NCBI RefSeq assembly: GCF_022842045.1
Contig: NZ_JALHQI010000006.1
Coordinates: 1-64,000 of the forward strand
Direction of reading: 5' to 3'
Length of the DNA stretch: 64,000 nt
Source of the DNA: Arenimonas sp.
GTDB lineage: Bacteria > Pseudomonadota > Gammaproteobacteria > Xanthomonadales > Xanthomonadaceae
Shown here: positions 14,518 to 28,667 of the stretch, piece by piece
Layout: each line of letters begins with the position of its first letter
How positions within the stretch are numbered: position 1 is the stretch's first letter
Program-made: the position numbers and the translations under genes
Notes under the pieces: generated by a model
The model's database searches: none
What the model was told of the DNA's origin: nothing
What the model saw: only the letters and a program-made list of their open reading frames with translations

Positions 14518-15942
14518 TCAGTTGGCCTTGTGGATGGCGCGCTTGTCGACCGCCATCGCCGCGTCGTGGATCGCCTCCGACAGCGTCGGGTGGGCGTGGC
14601 AGATGCGCGCCAGGTCCTCGGCCGAACCGTGGAACTCCATGGCCAGCACGCCTTCGTGCACCAGTTCGGAAACGTTGACGCCGACCAGGTGCATGCCGAG
14701 GATCCGGTCGGTTTCCTCGTGCGCGATCACCTTCACGAAGCCCGCGGGCTCGCCCATGGCGACGGCGCGGCCCACCGCGGCGAACGGGAAGCTGCCGGTC
14801 TTGTACGGGATGCCCTCGGCCTTGAGCTGCTGCTCGGTCTTGCCGACCCAGGCGATCTCCGGCTCGGTGTAGATGACCCAGGGCACGGTGTCGAGGTTGA
14901 CGTGGCCGGGCAGGCCGGCGATGAGTTCGGCCACCGCGATGCCTTCCTCGAAGCCCTTGTGCGCCAGCATCGGGCCGCGCACGCAGTCGCCGACTGCCCA
15001 GATGCCTTCGACGCCGGTGAAGCAGTGGTCATCGACCTCGACCTGGCCGCGCTCGTTGAGCTTCACGCCGGTGCCCTCGGCCAGCAGGCCCTTGGACGCC
15101 GACTTGCGGCCCACGGCGACCAGCAGCTTGTCGACGACCAGCGACTGGTCGGCCTTGCCATCGTTGTAAGTCAGGTGCACTTCGTTCTTTTTCACCTCGG
15201 CCTTGCTGACCTTGGCGCCGAGCTTGATGTCCAGGCCCTGCTTCTTGAATTCCTTGAGCGCGACCTTGGCAGCTTCCGCGTCGGCCAGGGCCAGGAAGTC
15301 GGGCATCGCCTCTAGGATGGTGACCTCGGCGCCCAGGCGCTTCCAGACGCTGCCGAGCTCGAGGCCGATCACGCCGGCGCCGATCACGCCCAGGCGCTTG
15401 GGCACCTCGGTGAAGTCGAGCGCGCCGACGTTGTCGACGACGTTCTTGCCGTCGAACTTCGCGAACGGCAGCTCGATCGAATCGGAGCCGGCGGCGAGGA
15501 TGACGTGCTTGCCCTGCAGCTCGACCTCGGTGCCGTCGTGCTGCTTCACCTTGACGACCTTGCCCGGGTGCAGCGTGCCGAAGCCGTAGTACGCGGTGAT
15601 CTTGTTGGCCTTGAACAGCTGGGCGATGCCCCCGGTGAACTGCTTGACGATCTTGTCCTTGCGGCCAACCATCGTGCCGACGTCGATCTTGCTGTCCTTG
15701 GCGGTGATGCCGTGCTCGCCGAACAGGTGCTGCAGGTTGTGCCACTGGCGCGAGCTGTCGAGCAGCGCCTTGGACGGGATGCAGCCCACGCGCAGGCAGG
15801 TGCCGCCCAGGGCCGGCTTGCCGTCCTTGCCCAGGGCCGCGTCGATGCAGGCGACCTTCATGCCCAGCTGGGCGGCGCGGATGGCGGCGTGGTAGCCGGC
15901 GGGGCCGGCTCCGATGACGACGACGTCGTATTGCTCGGACAT
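14518..15942 (-). CDS. lpdA: Dihydrolipoyl dehydrogenase (E3)
   Basis: This 474-residue FAD enzyme reoxidises the lipoyl arm of 2-oxoglutarate dehydrogenase and passes electrons to NAD. The FAD-binding motif is VVIGAGPAGYHAA. The redox disulfide is Cys49-Cys54 in GGTCLRVGCIPSKAL, where most relatives have Asn instead of Arg in CLNVGC. The NAD domain has GVIGAGVIGLELGSV and the interface has the C-terminal HAHPTLSEA with the catalytic His-Glu pair. It is the third gene of sucA-sucB-lpdA, separated from sucB by 145 bases that hold inverted repeats. Confidence 0.96.
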   Translation of the reverse strand: MSEQYDVVVIGAGPAGYHAAIRAAQLGMKVACIDAALGKDGKPALGGTCLRVGCIPSKALLDSSRQWHNLQHLFGEHGITAKDSKIDVGTMVGRKDKIVKQFTGGIAQLFKANKITAYYGFGTLHPGKVVKVKQHDGTEVELQGKHVILAAGSDSIELPFAKFDGKNVVDNVGALDFTEVPKRLGVIGAGVIGLELGSVWKRLGAEVTILEAMPDFLALADAEAAKVALKEFKKQGLDIKLGAKVSKAEVKKNEVHLTYNDGKADQSLVVDKLLVAVGRKSASKGLLAEGTGVKLNERGQVEVDDHCFTGVEGIWAVGDCVRGPMLAHKGFEEGIAVAELIAGLPGHVNLDTVPWVIYTEPEIAWVGKTEQQLKAEGIPYKTGSFPFAAVGRAVAMGEPAGFVKVIAHEETDRILGMHLVGVNVSELVHEGVLAMEFHGSAEDLARICHAHPTLSEAIHDAAMAVDKRAIHKAN

Positions 15943-15985
15943 GGGGGTGGTTTCCTTGCGTGCGTCGGGAATAGGAATAGGGGCG

Positions 15986-16084
15986 AAAAAGGAACTAATG
16001 AAGTGGAGCGGGAACTAGGAACTAGTGAATGCGGCGGGCGCCAGGCTTCTCACTAGTTCCTATTTCCTCTCTACTAGTTCCTGG
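15986..16084. repeat. GGAACTAG-type repeats with 13-bp perfect inverted repeat
   Basis: TAGGAACTAGTGA (16016-16028) is perfectly inverted at 16050-16062, with a 21-base loop. Additional GGAACTA-type copies occur at about 15990, 16011 and, inverted, 16073-16082. This AT-richer block fills the sucB-lpdA intergenic space and contains no gene. It may be a dispersed short repeat or an mRNA-processing or stability site inside the operon. Confidence 0.7.
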
Positions 16085-16087
16085 CTA

Positions 16088-17245
16088 TCAGAGCCCCAGC
16101 AGCATCCGATGCGGATTTTCCAGCTGGTTCTTGATGTCCACCAGGAACAACACCGCGTCCTTGCCATCGATGATCCGATGGTCGTAGCTCAACGCGATGT
16201 ACATCATCGGCGCGATCACGACCTGGCCGTTCTCGGCGATCGGGCGTTCCTTGATGGCGTGCATGCCGAGGATGGCCGACTGCGGCGGGTTGACGATCGG
16301 CGTGGACATCAGCGAACCGAAGGTGCCGCCGTTGGTGATGGTGAAGGTGCCGCCCTGCAGGTCCTCGAGCTTGAGGCCACCCTCGCGGGCCGCCTTGGCG
16401 TAGCCGGCGATCGAGCCTTCGATGTCGGCGAAGCTCATGTTCTCGACGTTGCGCAGCACCGGCGTGACCAGGCCCTTGTCGGTGGCGACCGCGATCGAGA
16501 TGTCGGCGTAGCCGTGGTAGATCACGTCGCTGCCGTCGACCGAGGCGTTGACCACCGGGTACTTCTGCAGCGCGTTGGCGGCGGCCTTGGCGAAGAAGCT
16601 CATGAAGCCGAGCTTGATGCCGTGCGACTTCTCGAAGCCCTCGCCGAGCTCCTTGCGCATCGCCATCACCTTCGACAGGTTCACTTCGTTGAACGAGGTG
16701 AGCATGGCGATGGAGTTCTTGGACTGCATCATGCGCTCGGCGATGCGCTGGCGGATGCGGGTCATCGGCACGCGCTGCTCGGGGCGGGCGCCGCCGCCGA
16801 CCTTGATGTGGTTGACCACGTCTTCCTTGGTGACGCGGCCGCCGCGGCCGGTGCCGGCGACGTCGGCCGGGTTCACGTCGTTGCGCGCGGCGTGCGCGGC
16901 GGCGCCGGGCGGCAGCTCGGCCGAACCGGACTTGGCGGCGGCGGGGGCGGCGGCCTTGGCGGGCGCGGCGTCGGCCTTCTTCTCCGCCTTCGGGGCCTCG
17001 GCCACCGCGCCTTCCTCGATGATCGCCACGACCTGCTGGCTGGTCACCGTGTCGCCTTCCTTGAACTTGAGCTCCTTGAGCACGCCGTCGACGGGCGAGG
17101 GCACTTCAAGCACGACCTTGTCGGTCTCGAGGTCGAGCAGGTTCTCGTCGCGGCGCACGCTGTCGCCGGCCTTCTTGTGCCAGGTGGCGATGGTGGCGTC
17201 GGACACGGATTCCGGAAGGACCGGGACTTTGACTTCGATGCTCAT
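16088..17245 (-). CDS. sucB: 2-oxoglutarate dehydrogenase E2 (dihydrolipoyl succinyltransferase)
   Basis: This 385-residue E2 core transfers succinyl groups to CoA in the TCA cycle. It has one lipoyl domain with the lipoyl-lysine Lys43 in [11 protein letters not shown]. An Ala/Pro-rich linker follows, then a peripheral subunit-binding domain ([20 protein letters not shown]). The catalytic domain ends in [13 protein letters not shown], with catalytic His356 and Asp360. It starts 28 bases after sucA on the same strand. Domain order and length match SucB. Confidence 0.97.
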   Translation of the reverse strand: MSIEVKVPVLPESVSDATIATWHKKAGDSVRRDENLLDLETDKVVLEVPSPVDGVLKELKFKEGDTVTSQQVVAIIEEGAVAEAPKAEKKADAAPAKAAAPAAAKSGSAELPPGAAAHAARNDVNPADVAGTGRGGRVTKEDVVNHIKVGGGARPEQRVPMTRIRQRIAERMMQSKNSIAMLTSFNEVNLSKVMAMRKELGEGFEKSHGIKLGFMSFFAKAAANALQKYPVVNASVDGSDVIYHGYADISIAVATDKGLVTPVLRNVENMSFADIEGSIAGYAKAAREGGLKLEDLQGGTFTITNGGTFGSLMSTPIVNPPQSAILGMHAIKERPIAENGQVVIAPMMYIALSYDHRIIDGKDAVLFLVDIKNQLENPHRMLLGL

Positions 17246-17273
17246 GGACGAGGCCCTGTGGCTTGAATGGGGG

Positions 17274-20105
<2,832 letters not shown>

Positions 20106-20193
20106 GACCCTGGCCTGGCCCGCCGCAATGGCAGGTAAGTGATTGATGGAATGGGATGTCGGGCAGCCGGCGCGGGCGCCGACGAGGTCCGCG

Positions 20194-20199
20194 ATTATA
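20194..20199 (-). promoter_or_regulatory. -10 element of the sucA-sucB-lpdA promoter
   Basis: On the - strand TATAAT lies ~90 bases ahead of the sucA ATG. No good -35 is visible at 17-18 bases (TTCTAA is the best), so an activator may be involved. Confidence 0.5.
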
Positions 20200-20288
20200 G
20201 CTGGCGTGACGGGGCTTTAGAACCCGATCCGGGGCCCGGTCAGCCGCGGTTGGGCAGGACCTGGGTCGAGGGCGCGGGGTTCGCGGCC

Positions 20289-21248
20289 TCAGATGCCCAG
20301 GGCCCGGAACTCGCTGCAGGGCCGCGAACGCTCCCAGACCCGGCCGAAGTGCTCGAGCAACTGGCGCGTGCGGGCCGGGTTGGCCGGGCTCCATTCGCCT
20401 TCCCAGCGGCTGCCCAGGGCGCGGAACAAGTAGCCGTCGCGGTCGTTGGCCAGGAAGGCGGAGGCCACCTGCAGGTCGACATCGTCGACCGGCGTGCGGA
20501 ACTGGAATACCGAGGTCATGCGCTGGGCGAGGCCCAGCAGCAGGTGCGCCTGGCCCTGCACCGCGGCCGGGTCGAGCACGATTACCTGCACCACGCCGCC
20601 GCGGCCGGCGATCGCGTACTGCTTGAAGGCCTCCAGCACGGCGGGCTGGCTGTAAAGCACCGGGTCCAGGTCGCGCGTGAACAGGCGAAGCTCGCGTCGG
20701 GCCGCCCGGACCACCGCCAGGGTGGCCTCGGTGGCCTCGTGCAGCGAATCGAACTCGACCGAAGCCACCGACGGGCCGCGCGGGGCGGCCGGCCCGCGCT
20801 CGGGCGCGGCGAGGGGCTCGAGGGTCCGGCGCATGGCCTGGTGCTCGATGCCGGCCTCCATGAAGCGTTCGCCATAGGGCTGGAACCCGTGGCGGGCGTA
20901 GAAAGCCTCGGCGCTCACCTGGGCGTTGAGGCTGACCTCGGTCCAGCCCAGGCTGCGGGCCTGGTTCATCAGCGCCACCATCAGGGCGTCGCCAACGCCC
21001 TTGTTCCGCCAGGCCTTCAGCACGGCCATGCGGCCGATCTTGCGCTCCGGCGTCAGCCGGCCGGTGCCGATCGGCTGGTGGTTGGCGTCGCGGGCGATGA
21101 CGTGGTGGCAACGGGGGTCGAGCTCGTCCCATTCCTCCTCGATCGGCACGTTCTGCTCGAGCACGAAGACCGTCTCGCGCACCGAGCGCAGGTCCTGGAA
21201 GTCGGCCGTGTAGTCGGCGGGATCGATGCGGAACTCGGTCGGGATCAT
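20289..21248 (-). CDS. GNAT N-acetyltransferase fused to a PLD-like C-terminal domain
   Basis: This 319-residue protein has an N-terminal GNAT domain (~1-145). It shows the ElaA/YjcF-like signature VRETVFVLEQNVPIEEEWDE and the acetyl-CoA loop region RMAVLKAWRNKGVGDALM (R/Q-x-x-G-x-G/A type). The C-terminal half (VASVEFDSLHEATEATLAVV onward) resembles phospholipase-D-like DUF7931 domains but lacks an obvious HKD pair. ATG 21248 lies 4 bases after the roxA stop, so the two are co-translated. The acceptor substrate is unknown. Confidence 0.82.
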   Translation of the reverse strand: MIPTEFRIDPADYTADFQDLRSVRETVFVLEQNVPIEEEWDELDPRCHHVIARDANHQPIGTGRLTPERKIGRMAVLKAWRNKGVGDALMVALMNQARSLGWTEVSLNAQVSAEAFYARHGFQPYGERFMEAGIEHQAMRRTLEPLAAPERGPAAPRGPSVASVEFDSLHEATEATLAVVRAARRELRLFTRDLDPVLYSQPAVLEAFKQYAIAGRGGVVQVIVLDPAAVQGQAHLLLGLAQRMTSVFQFRTPVDDVDLQVASAFLANDRDGYLFRALGSRWEGEWSPANPARTRQLLEHFGRVWERSRPCSEFRALGI

Positions 21249-21252
21249 GGCG

Positions 21253-22458
21253 TCACCGTCGGCGTCGTGGCTTGACCAGGTGATAGTGGCCCGCCGCCAC
21301 CAGGCTTTCCAGCGCTTCACGGCCGTCGGCGTCCAGGGCGGCGAGGTCATGCGCCGACAAGGAATCGGCGCTGGCCAAGTGGCGCGCGGCGGCCACGCTC
21401 ATCGGCAGCGAAAGGCCGTTGGCGTGCAGGCAGGCGCGCCGGCCGTCGCGGGCCCAGGCGTGGCGCGCGTGCGGGTGGCGCAGCAGCTCGCCGCCTTTGG
21501 CCAGCTCGGCCTCGAGGGTCGCCAGCGAAGGTGGCCGCGCGGGGCGACCCAGTTCGCCGGCGGCGCGGTACTGGGTGATGAAGCGACCGAACCAGCGGCG
21601 CAGCGCGGCGTCATCCAGCGCCTGCAGGCCGTGCAGCGCCGCACGTACCCGCCCGAAGGCAGCCTCGTCGATCTCCCAGGGGTCGGCGGGCAGGGACAGG
21701 TCCGGATCGGCGTAGCGGGATTCCTCGGGCAGGGCGGCGGCCAGTTCCTCGGCCAGGTCCACCATCAGTTCGGCCTGCGACGGCGCGCGCATGCCCACCG
21801 AGAAAGTCAGGCAGGCGTCCTCGGCCACGCCGTGGTGGGGCACGCCGGGCGGCAGGTAGAGCATGTCGCCCGGTGCCAGCACCCAGTCGTGGTCCGGTTC
21901 GAACCGGGTGAGCAGCTTGAGTTCGACGTCCGGGCGGAAGCCGCGCGGGGCGTCGGGCCGCGAGTCGATCTGCCAGCGGCGATGGCCCTGCGCCTGCAGC
22001 AGGAACACGTCGTACTGGTCCACGTGCGCGCCGACCGAGCCACCCGGCGCCGCGAAGCTCACCATCACGTCGTCCACCCGCCAGGCCGGCAGGAACCGGA
22101 AGGCGCCGAGCAGGGCGCGGATGTCCATGTCCCACTTGTCCACGTCCTGGACCAGCAGGGTCCAGTCCTTCTTCGGCAACTTCGGGAACGATTCCTCGCT
22201 GAAGGGACCGCTGCGCAGCTCCCAGCGGTCGCGCTTGCGGTCGTGCAGTACCACCCGCGCCAGCGCGGCTTCCTCGCAGGCCAGGCCGGCCAGGTCCTCC
22301 GGCGAGATCGGCGACTCGAAGCCTGGGAAGGCCTGCCGTATCAGCAACGGCCGCTTCTGCCAGTAATCCCGCAGGAACAGCTCCGGTGCCATGCCCAGCG
22401 GCTGGCCCGGCGTGCCGGTGACTTCAATCGCAAACTGGGGGGAGGTTTTTTTGGCCAC
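21253..22458 (-). CDS. roxA: Ribosomal oxygenase RoxA (YcfD-like JmjC/cupin, L16 arginine hydroxylase)
   Basis: This Fe(II)/2-oxoglutarate oxygenase hydroxylates an arginine of ribosomal protein L16 in E. coli. The double-stranded beta-helix shows the iron ligands HxD (H145, D147 in GAHVDQYD) and His208 (PGVPHHG). DYWQKRPLLI near the N terminus and WTLLVQDVDKWD match the YcfD family. The reading frame allows a GTG start at 22458, or an ATG at 22392. The GTG is favoured because conserved beta-strand residues precede the ATG. The GTG lies inside a CGGAT-type repeat with no clear ribosome binding site. It follows purB by 42 bases. Confidence 0.9.
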   Translation of the reverse strand: MAKKTSPQFAIEVTGTPGQPLGMAPELFLRDYWQKRPLLIRQAFPGFESPISPEDLAGLACEEAALARVVLHDRKRDRWELRSGPFSEESFPKLPKKDWTLLVQDVDKWDMDIRALLGAFRFLPAWRVDDVMVSFAAPGGSVGAHVDQYDVFLLQAQGHRRWQIDSRPDAPRGFRPDVELKLLTRFEPDHDWVLAPGDMLYLPPGVPHHGVAEDACLTFSVGMRAPSQAELMVDLAEELAAALPEESRYADPDLSLPADPWEIDEAAFGRVRAALHGLQALDDAALRRWFGRFITQYRAAGELGRPARPPSLATLEAELAKGGELLRHPHARHAWARDGRRACLHANGLSLPMSVAAARHLASADSLSAHDLAALDADGREALESLVAAGHYHLVKPRRRR

Positions 22459-22490
22459 GGATGAACACGGATAAGGGCAGATAAATCACT
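22456..22490. repeat. CGGAT-type dispersed repeat overlapping the roxA start
   Basis: CCACGGATGAACACGGATAA, continuing as GGGCAGATAAA, has the same spaced CGGAT words as the inverted repeat at 12863-13015. It covers the proposed GTG start of roxA and the purB-roxA junction. Confidence 0.55.
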
Positions 22491-22500
22491 GGCGAGAAAA

Positions 22501-23982
<1,482 letters not shown>

Positions 23983-24018
23983 GGCGGTATGCTCGGGGCA
24001 TCTCGAAGGGAGACCGCC

Positions 24019-25425
<1,407 letters not shown>

Positions 25426-25440
25426 GCCGGCCCGCCGCGG

Positions 25441-26031
25441 TCACGGCGTGAACTGGCCGTCGCCGCACTTCTCGATGTCGCCTTCGTCCATGTTGGCGTA
25501 GGGCGCGAACGCAGGCACGGCCTCGGCGAAGCGCTGCTGGCGCGCGTAGAGGTCGGGCAGCATTGCGCACAGGGCCTTGGCCTCGGCTTCGATGGCGGCG
25601 GTCTTGTCCTTGAGCTGCTCCTCGACCGTCTTGCCGTCGCCGCTGAGCGCGCTGGCGGCGGCCAGCTTCAACGCGTCGCCGGCGAGCGCCGCGCCCTGCA
25701 GGCCGACCCGCGCGCCGCTTTCTGCGACGTTGGCCAGGGCGTTGCGGTAGGCGAGGGCGATCTCCCGCTGCCCGTCGTCCATCGCGACCTTCTCGCCGCC
25801 AATGATCAGGTCGCCCTGCGGGCTGAGCTTGGCGGCGGGTTCGTCGTTGCGGCCGCGGCCGAGGTCCATGTCCTCGGTGGCGATCTCCTCGCGAATCCCT
25901 TCGACGGCCTTGTCGGCCAGCCCGGCGAAACCGCCGCGCTCCGTGGGGGAGGTGGCCTCGTCGCCGCCGGAACAGGCGGCGGTGGCCAGGATGGCGGCTA
26001 GCAGGAAGGTTTGTGGAAGGAAACGGGTCAT
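25441..26031 (-). CDS. DUF2884/YggN-like lipoprotein
   Basis: This 196-residue protein has a lipobox ending at Cys20 (ATAAC, then Ser-Gly). The mature part contains LSPQGDLIIGGEKVAMDDGQ followed by a helical segment. This resembles the pattern of YggN/DUF2884 periplasmic proteins (beta hairpin, then Q-rich-type helices). Two C-terminal cysteines (ALCAML and IEKCGDG) may form a disulfide. GGAG precedes the ATG. It lies downstream of the ABC permease but after a strong hairpin, so its expression may be partly independent. The function is unknown. Confidence 0.7.
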   Translation of the reverse strand: MTRFLPQTFLLAAILATAACSGGDEATSPTERGGFAGLADKAVEGIREEIATEDMDLGRGRNDEPAAKLSPQGDLIIGGEKVAMDDGQREIALAYRNALANVAESGARVGLQGAALAGDALKLAAASALSGDGKTVEEQLKDKTAAIEAEAKALCAMLPDLYARQQRFAEAVPAFAPYANMDEGDIEKCGDGQFTP

Positions 26032-26047
26032 GGCGTTCTCCGGAATG

Positions 26048-26080
26048 GAAAACGGGCGGGAGGCCGTGGCCTCCCGCCCG
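26048..26080 (-). terminator. Terminator between ABC permease and lipoprotein genes
   Basis: CGGGCGGGAGGCC (26053-26065) and GGCCTCCCGCCCG (26068-26080) form a perfect 13-bp stem. Read on the - strand it is followed by TTTTCC. It lies 12 bases after the permease stop. Confidence 0.75.
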
Positions 26081-26091
26081 GGGTCATGGCA

Positions 26092-27045
26092 TCAGCCTTC
26101 GTCGCGGTTGCGGCGGAAGTAGACGGCGGCGTAGATCAGGAGCGCGCCCACCGCGGCGCCGATCCAGATGTCGGCATGCCCGAACGTGGCCCAGCTGCTG
26201 GTGATGTCCACGAGGCCAGCAAGGTCCTTGGGGCCATCGAACGGGCCGGTCGGTTCCTGGGCGATGGTCGGGATCCACGCACCCGGGGCGATGCTGAGCA
26301 GGCCGCGGTAAGCCACCGTGTACCAGAGGCTGTCGTGCGGGATCTCGATGCCCGGGAAGATGTCGGTGAAGCTGACCATGGCGCAGGTCAGCAGGGGGAC
26401 GGCCGTAGCCCACAGGAAGGGTAGGCGGCGGGCCCAGGCCGAGCAGAACATCAACCAGCCTATGGTCGGCAGCGACCAAATGATTTGCACGGGCAGCGCG
26501 GCGAACAGCGTGGCCAGAACTTTCAGTGGGTGGGCGGCCGTCATGACGCTGGTCGCGCCCGGTACGCCTGATGCTGCGGTGCCGAGCAATACCACCAGCC
26601 AAAGGACCACGCTGATCATCAGGCCGATGGCCACTGCACCCAGCGGGGCTAGCACCACCGCCCAAGCCGCCTTGGACATCACCATTTGGGCGTCGGTGAT
26701 GGGCATCGACTTCCAGAACAGGATGCTGCGGTCGCGGCGGTCGTCATAAAGCGAACCCAGAGCGTAGAAGAAGACTACGAAAGCCATCACCAGAAGCGCG
26801 GTGATAACGCCGCTGGCGAGCAGCACGTCGCCCAAGCCTCCGAGCTGCGCCGAGTGCTCGGCCAATTCGGCCGGGCTGCCTTCGAGTTGAATGTTGTCCC
26901 GGTTTTCGCGGGCAAAGAGCGCGCCGGCGACGACCGCGACGGTGGAGAACAGCACCGCGATGCCGCCGACGACGATGGGCGCCCAGAAGAAACCGCCCCG
27001 GTTTTCCCAGTACTCGCGCTTGAGCAGCCATTTGAAAGTGTTCAT
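26092..27045 (-). CDS. ABC-2 type transporter permease
   Basis: This 317-residue inner-membrane protein has about six hydrophobic segments. These include PIVVGGIAVLFSTVAVVAGAL (opening ~20 residues), VITALLVMAFVVFFYALGS, a paired stretch around 150-180, and a C-terminal IWIGAAVGALLIYAAVYF. YDDRRDRSILFWKSMPI after the second segment is the cytoplasmic loop typical of YtrC/D-like or ABC-2 permeases. ATG 27045 overlaps the ATPase stop as ATGA. With the upstream ATPase and GntR regulator it forms a YtrA-type regulated exporter operon. The substrate is unknown; lipid-linked or cell-envelope antibiotic export is only one possibility. Confidence 0.85.
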   Translation of the reverse strand: MNTFKWLLKREYWENRGGFFWAPIVVGGIAVLFSTVAVVAGALFARENRDNIQLEGSPAELAEHSAQLGGLGDVLLASGVITALLVMAFVVFFYALGSLYDDRRDRSILFWKSMPITDAQMVMSKAAWAVVLAPLGAVAIGLMISVVLWLVVLLGTAASGVPGATSVMTAAHPLKVLATLFAALPVQIIWSLPTIGWLMFCSAWARRLPFLWATAVPLLTCAMVSFTDIFPGIEIPHDSLWYTVAYRGLLSIAPGAWIPTIAQEPTGPFDGPKDLAGLVDITSSWATFGHADIWIGAAVGALLIYAAVYFRRNRDEG

Positions 27046-27899
27046 GCGTAGGTTCCCTTCATGGTGGCGACGAACAGGTCGGCGATGCCGGGGTTGCGGG
27101 TCTCGCCGTACTGGGCGAGCTGGCTGCGCGGGACGCCGTCGAACAGCATCACCGACTTGCCGAACACCTGTCGTTCATCGATCGGCTTGAGCGCCCGGGC
27201 GGCTTCCGCCTTGTCGGCGCCGACCATCACCTCGGTGAAGCGCTCGCCCACTTCGTCCATCGTCACCGACATCACGATCTTGCCGTCGCGGATGAACATC
27301 AGGTCGGTGAGGATGTGTTCGATCTCCTCGACCTGGTGGGTGGTGACGATGATCGTCTTCTGTTCGTCGAAATAGTCCTCGAGCAGGTTCTGGTAGAACT
27401 GCTTGCGGTAGAGGATGTCCAGGCCGAGCGTGGGCTCGTCCAGCACCAGCAGCTTGGCGTCGATCGCCATCACCAGCGCCAGGTGCAGCTGCACGATCAT
27501 GCCCTTGGACATTTCCTTGACCCGCATGTTCGGGGCCAGCTTGGTGTGCGCCAGGTAGGCCTCGGCCTTCTTGCGGTCGAAGCGCGGGTGCACGCCGGCC
27601 ACGAAGTCCACGGCGTCCTTGACCTTCAGCCAGCGCGGCAGCACCGCCACGTCGGCGATGAAGCACACTTCCTGCATCAGCGCGTCACGCTCGCCGCGCG
27701 GGTCCTTGCCCAGCACCTTGAGTTCGCCCTCGAAGGGCACCAGGCCCAGGGCCGCCTTCAGGGTGGTGGTCTTGCCGGAGCCGTTCGGGCCGATCAGGCC
27801 GACGATGCGGCCGGCCGGGATGTCGAAACTGATGCCGTCGACGGCCGGCTTGCCTTTGTAGCGCTTGCTGAGGTTGCGGGCGGAAATCACGGCGCTCAT
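27042..27899 (-). CDS. ABC transporter ATP-binding protein
   Basis: This 285-residue ATPase energises the downstream permease. Walker A is GPNGSGKTT (~36-44). Walker B is KLLVLDEPTLGLD. The signature loop is MSKGM in place of LSGGQ, as seen in YtrB-like exporters. The switch His is in IIVTTHQVEEIE. ATG 27899 overlaps the GntR stop by one base (TGATG). An in-frame upstream extension lies inside the GntR gene and is rejected. Confidence 0.93.
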   Translation of the reverse strand: MSAVISARNLSKRYKGKPAVDGISFDIPAGRIVGLIGPNGSGKTTTLKAALGLVPFEGELKVLGKDPRGERDALMQEVCFIADVAVLPRWLKVKDAVDFVAGVHPRFDRKKAEAYLAHTKLAPNMRVKEMSKGMIVQLHLALVMAIDAKLLVLDEPTLGLDILYRKQFYQNLLEDYFDEQKTIIVTTHQVEEIEHILTDLMFIRDGKIVMSVTMDEVGERFTEVMVGADKAEAARALKPIDERQVFGKSVMLFDGVPRSQLAQYGETRNPGIADLFVATMKGTYA

Positions 27900-28264
27900 C
27901 ACTTGTTCTCCTTGTCGGCGCGTTCCACCAGCTTCTGGAGGTCCAGCCCCAGACGCTGGATGCGCTCCAGCACCAGCGGCCACTCTTCCTTCAGGAAGCG
28001 GTCCCGCTCGGAAGCCAGGAGTTTCTCGCGCGCCCCTTCGGTCACGTACATGCCAAGTCCCCTTCGTTTTTCCACGAGTTCTTCGTCCGCCAGCTCCTGG
28101 TAGGCGCGGGAGACGGTGATCGGATTGAGCTGGTACTCGGCGGCGATCTGGCGGACCGAGGGCAGGGCCTCGCCCGGCTTGAGGTCGCCATCGAGCATCA
28201 TGGCCACCACCTTGTCCTTGAGCTGCCGGTAGATCGGCGCGCTGTCATTCCAGGCGATATTCAT
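27899..28264 (-). CDS. GntR family regulator, YtrA subfamily
   Basis: This 121-residue repressor has an N-terminal winged helix (~8-75: APIYRQLKDKVVAMMLDGDL, then PSVRQIAAEYQLNPITVSRA). The C-terminal dimerisation helix pair is short, as is typical of the YtrA subgroup that regulates ABC transporter operons. It sits between a small membrane-peptide gene (1-base gap) and the ATPase (1-base overlap). The operator is probably the AT-rich inverted sequence overlapping the -10 element at 28561-28586. Confidence 0.92.
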   Translation of the reverse strand: MNIAWNDSAPIYRQLKDKVVAMMLDGDLKPGEALPSVRQIAAEYQLNPITVSRAYQELADEELVEKRRGLGMYVTEGAREKLLASERDRFLKEEWPLVLERIQRLGLDLQKLVERADKENK

Positions 28265-28265
28265 C

Positions 28266-28526
28266 TCAGGACTCCCGGCGCGGCAGCAGCGAGGGCAGCG
28301 ACACGTAGGGCATGGCCAGGTGGCGCTTGAGGGCGCCGCGGCGGGCCTTGCCGGCGTCGTCGTCGGCTTGGGCCAGGCCGGCGTCGGGGGACGCCAGGGC
28401 CAGGTCGGCCTTCTGGGACGCCACGGTCTGGCTGGCCATCGGCGGCTCGCCGAGGGCGTAGCCGGCCACGACGAAGGCCAGGGCGACGGACAGTCCGATC
28501 AGGTTGGTCTTGAATTTGGCGTACAT
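28266..28526 (-). CDS. Small protein with N-terminal membrane/signal segment, first gene of the ABC operon
   Basis: This 86-residue protein has an N-terminal hydrophobic stretch (IGLSVALAFVVAGYALG) after MYAKFKTN, probably a signal anchor or signal peptide. The remainder is Ala/Asp/Arg-rich and hydrophilic (ASPDAGLAQADDDAGKARRG). A good GGGAGG precedes the ATG. It is the promoter-proximal gene of the operon with gntR, ATPase and permease. No family was recognised. It could be a small accessory subunit of the transporter. Confidence 0.7.
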   Translation of the reverse strand: MYAKFKTNLIGLSVALAFVVAGYALGEPPMASQTVASQKADLALASPDAGLAQADDDAGKARRGALKRHLAMPYVSLPSLLPRRES

Positions 28527-28560
28527 GGCGCCTCCCGTCTTGGTGACGTATTGGATAGGT

Positions 28561-28598
28561 GTTGTAGGTAACTATAACACTACAAAAAGACCTGTCAA
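28561..28598 (-). promoter_or_regulatory. Sigma-70 promoter and probable GntR/YtrA operator of the ABC operon
   Basis: On the - strand TTGACA (28593-28598), a 16-base spacer and TATAGT (28571-28576) form a strong promoter ~45 bases before the first gene. TGTAG...CTACA half sites at about 28563-28586 flank the -10 element, as expected for an autorepressor. This is the most AT-rich stretch of the neighbourhood. Confidence 0.72.
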
Positions 28599-28667
28599 CA
28601 CCTCCTGCACGGGAAAGCGCCCAAACTGATGGCATAGACCCGGGGTGGCCCCGGGGGAGGGCGTCAA

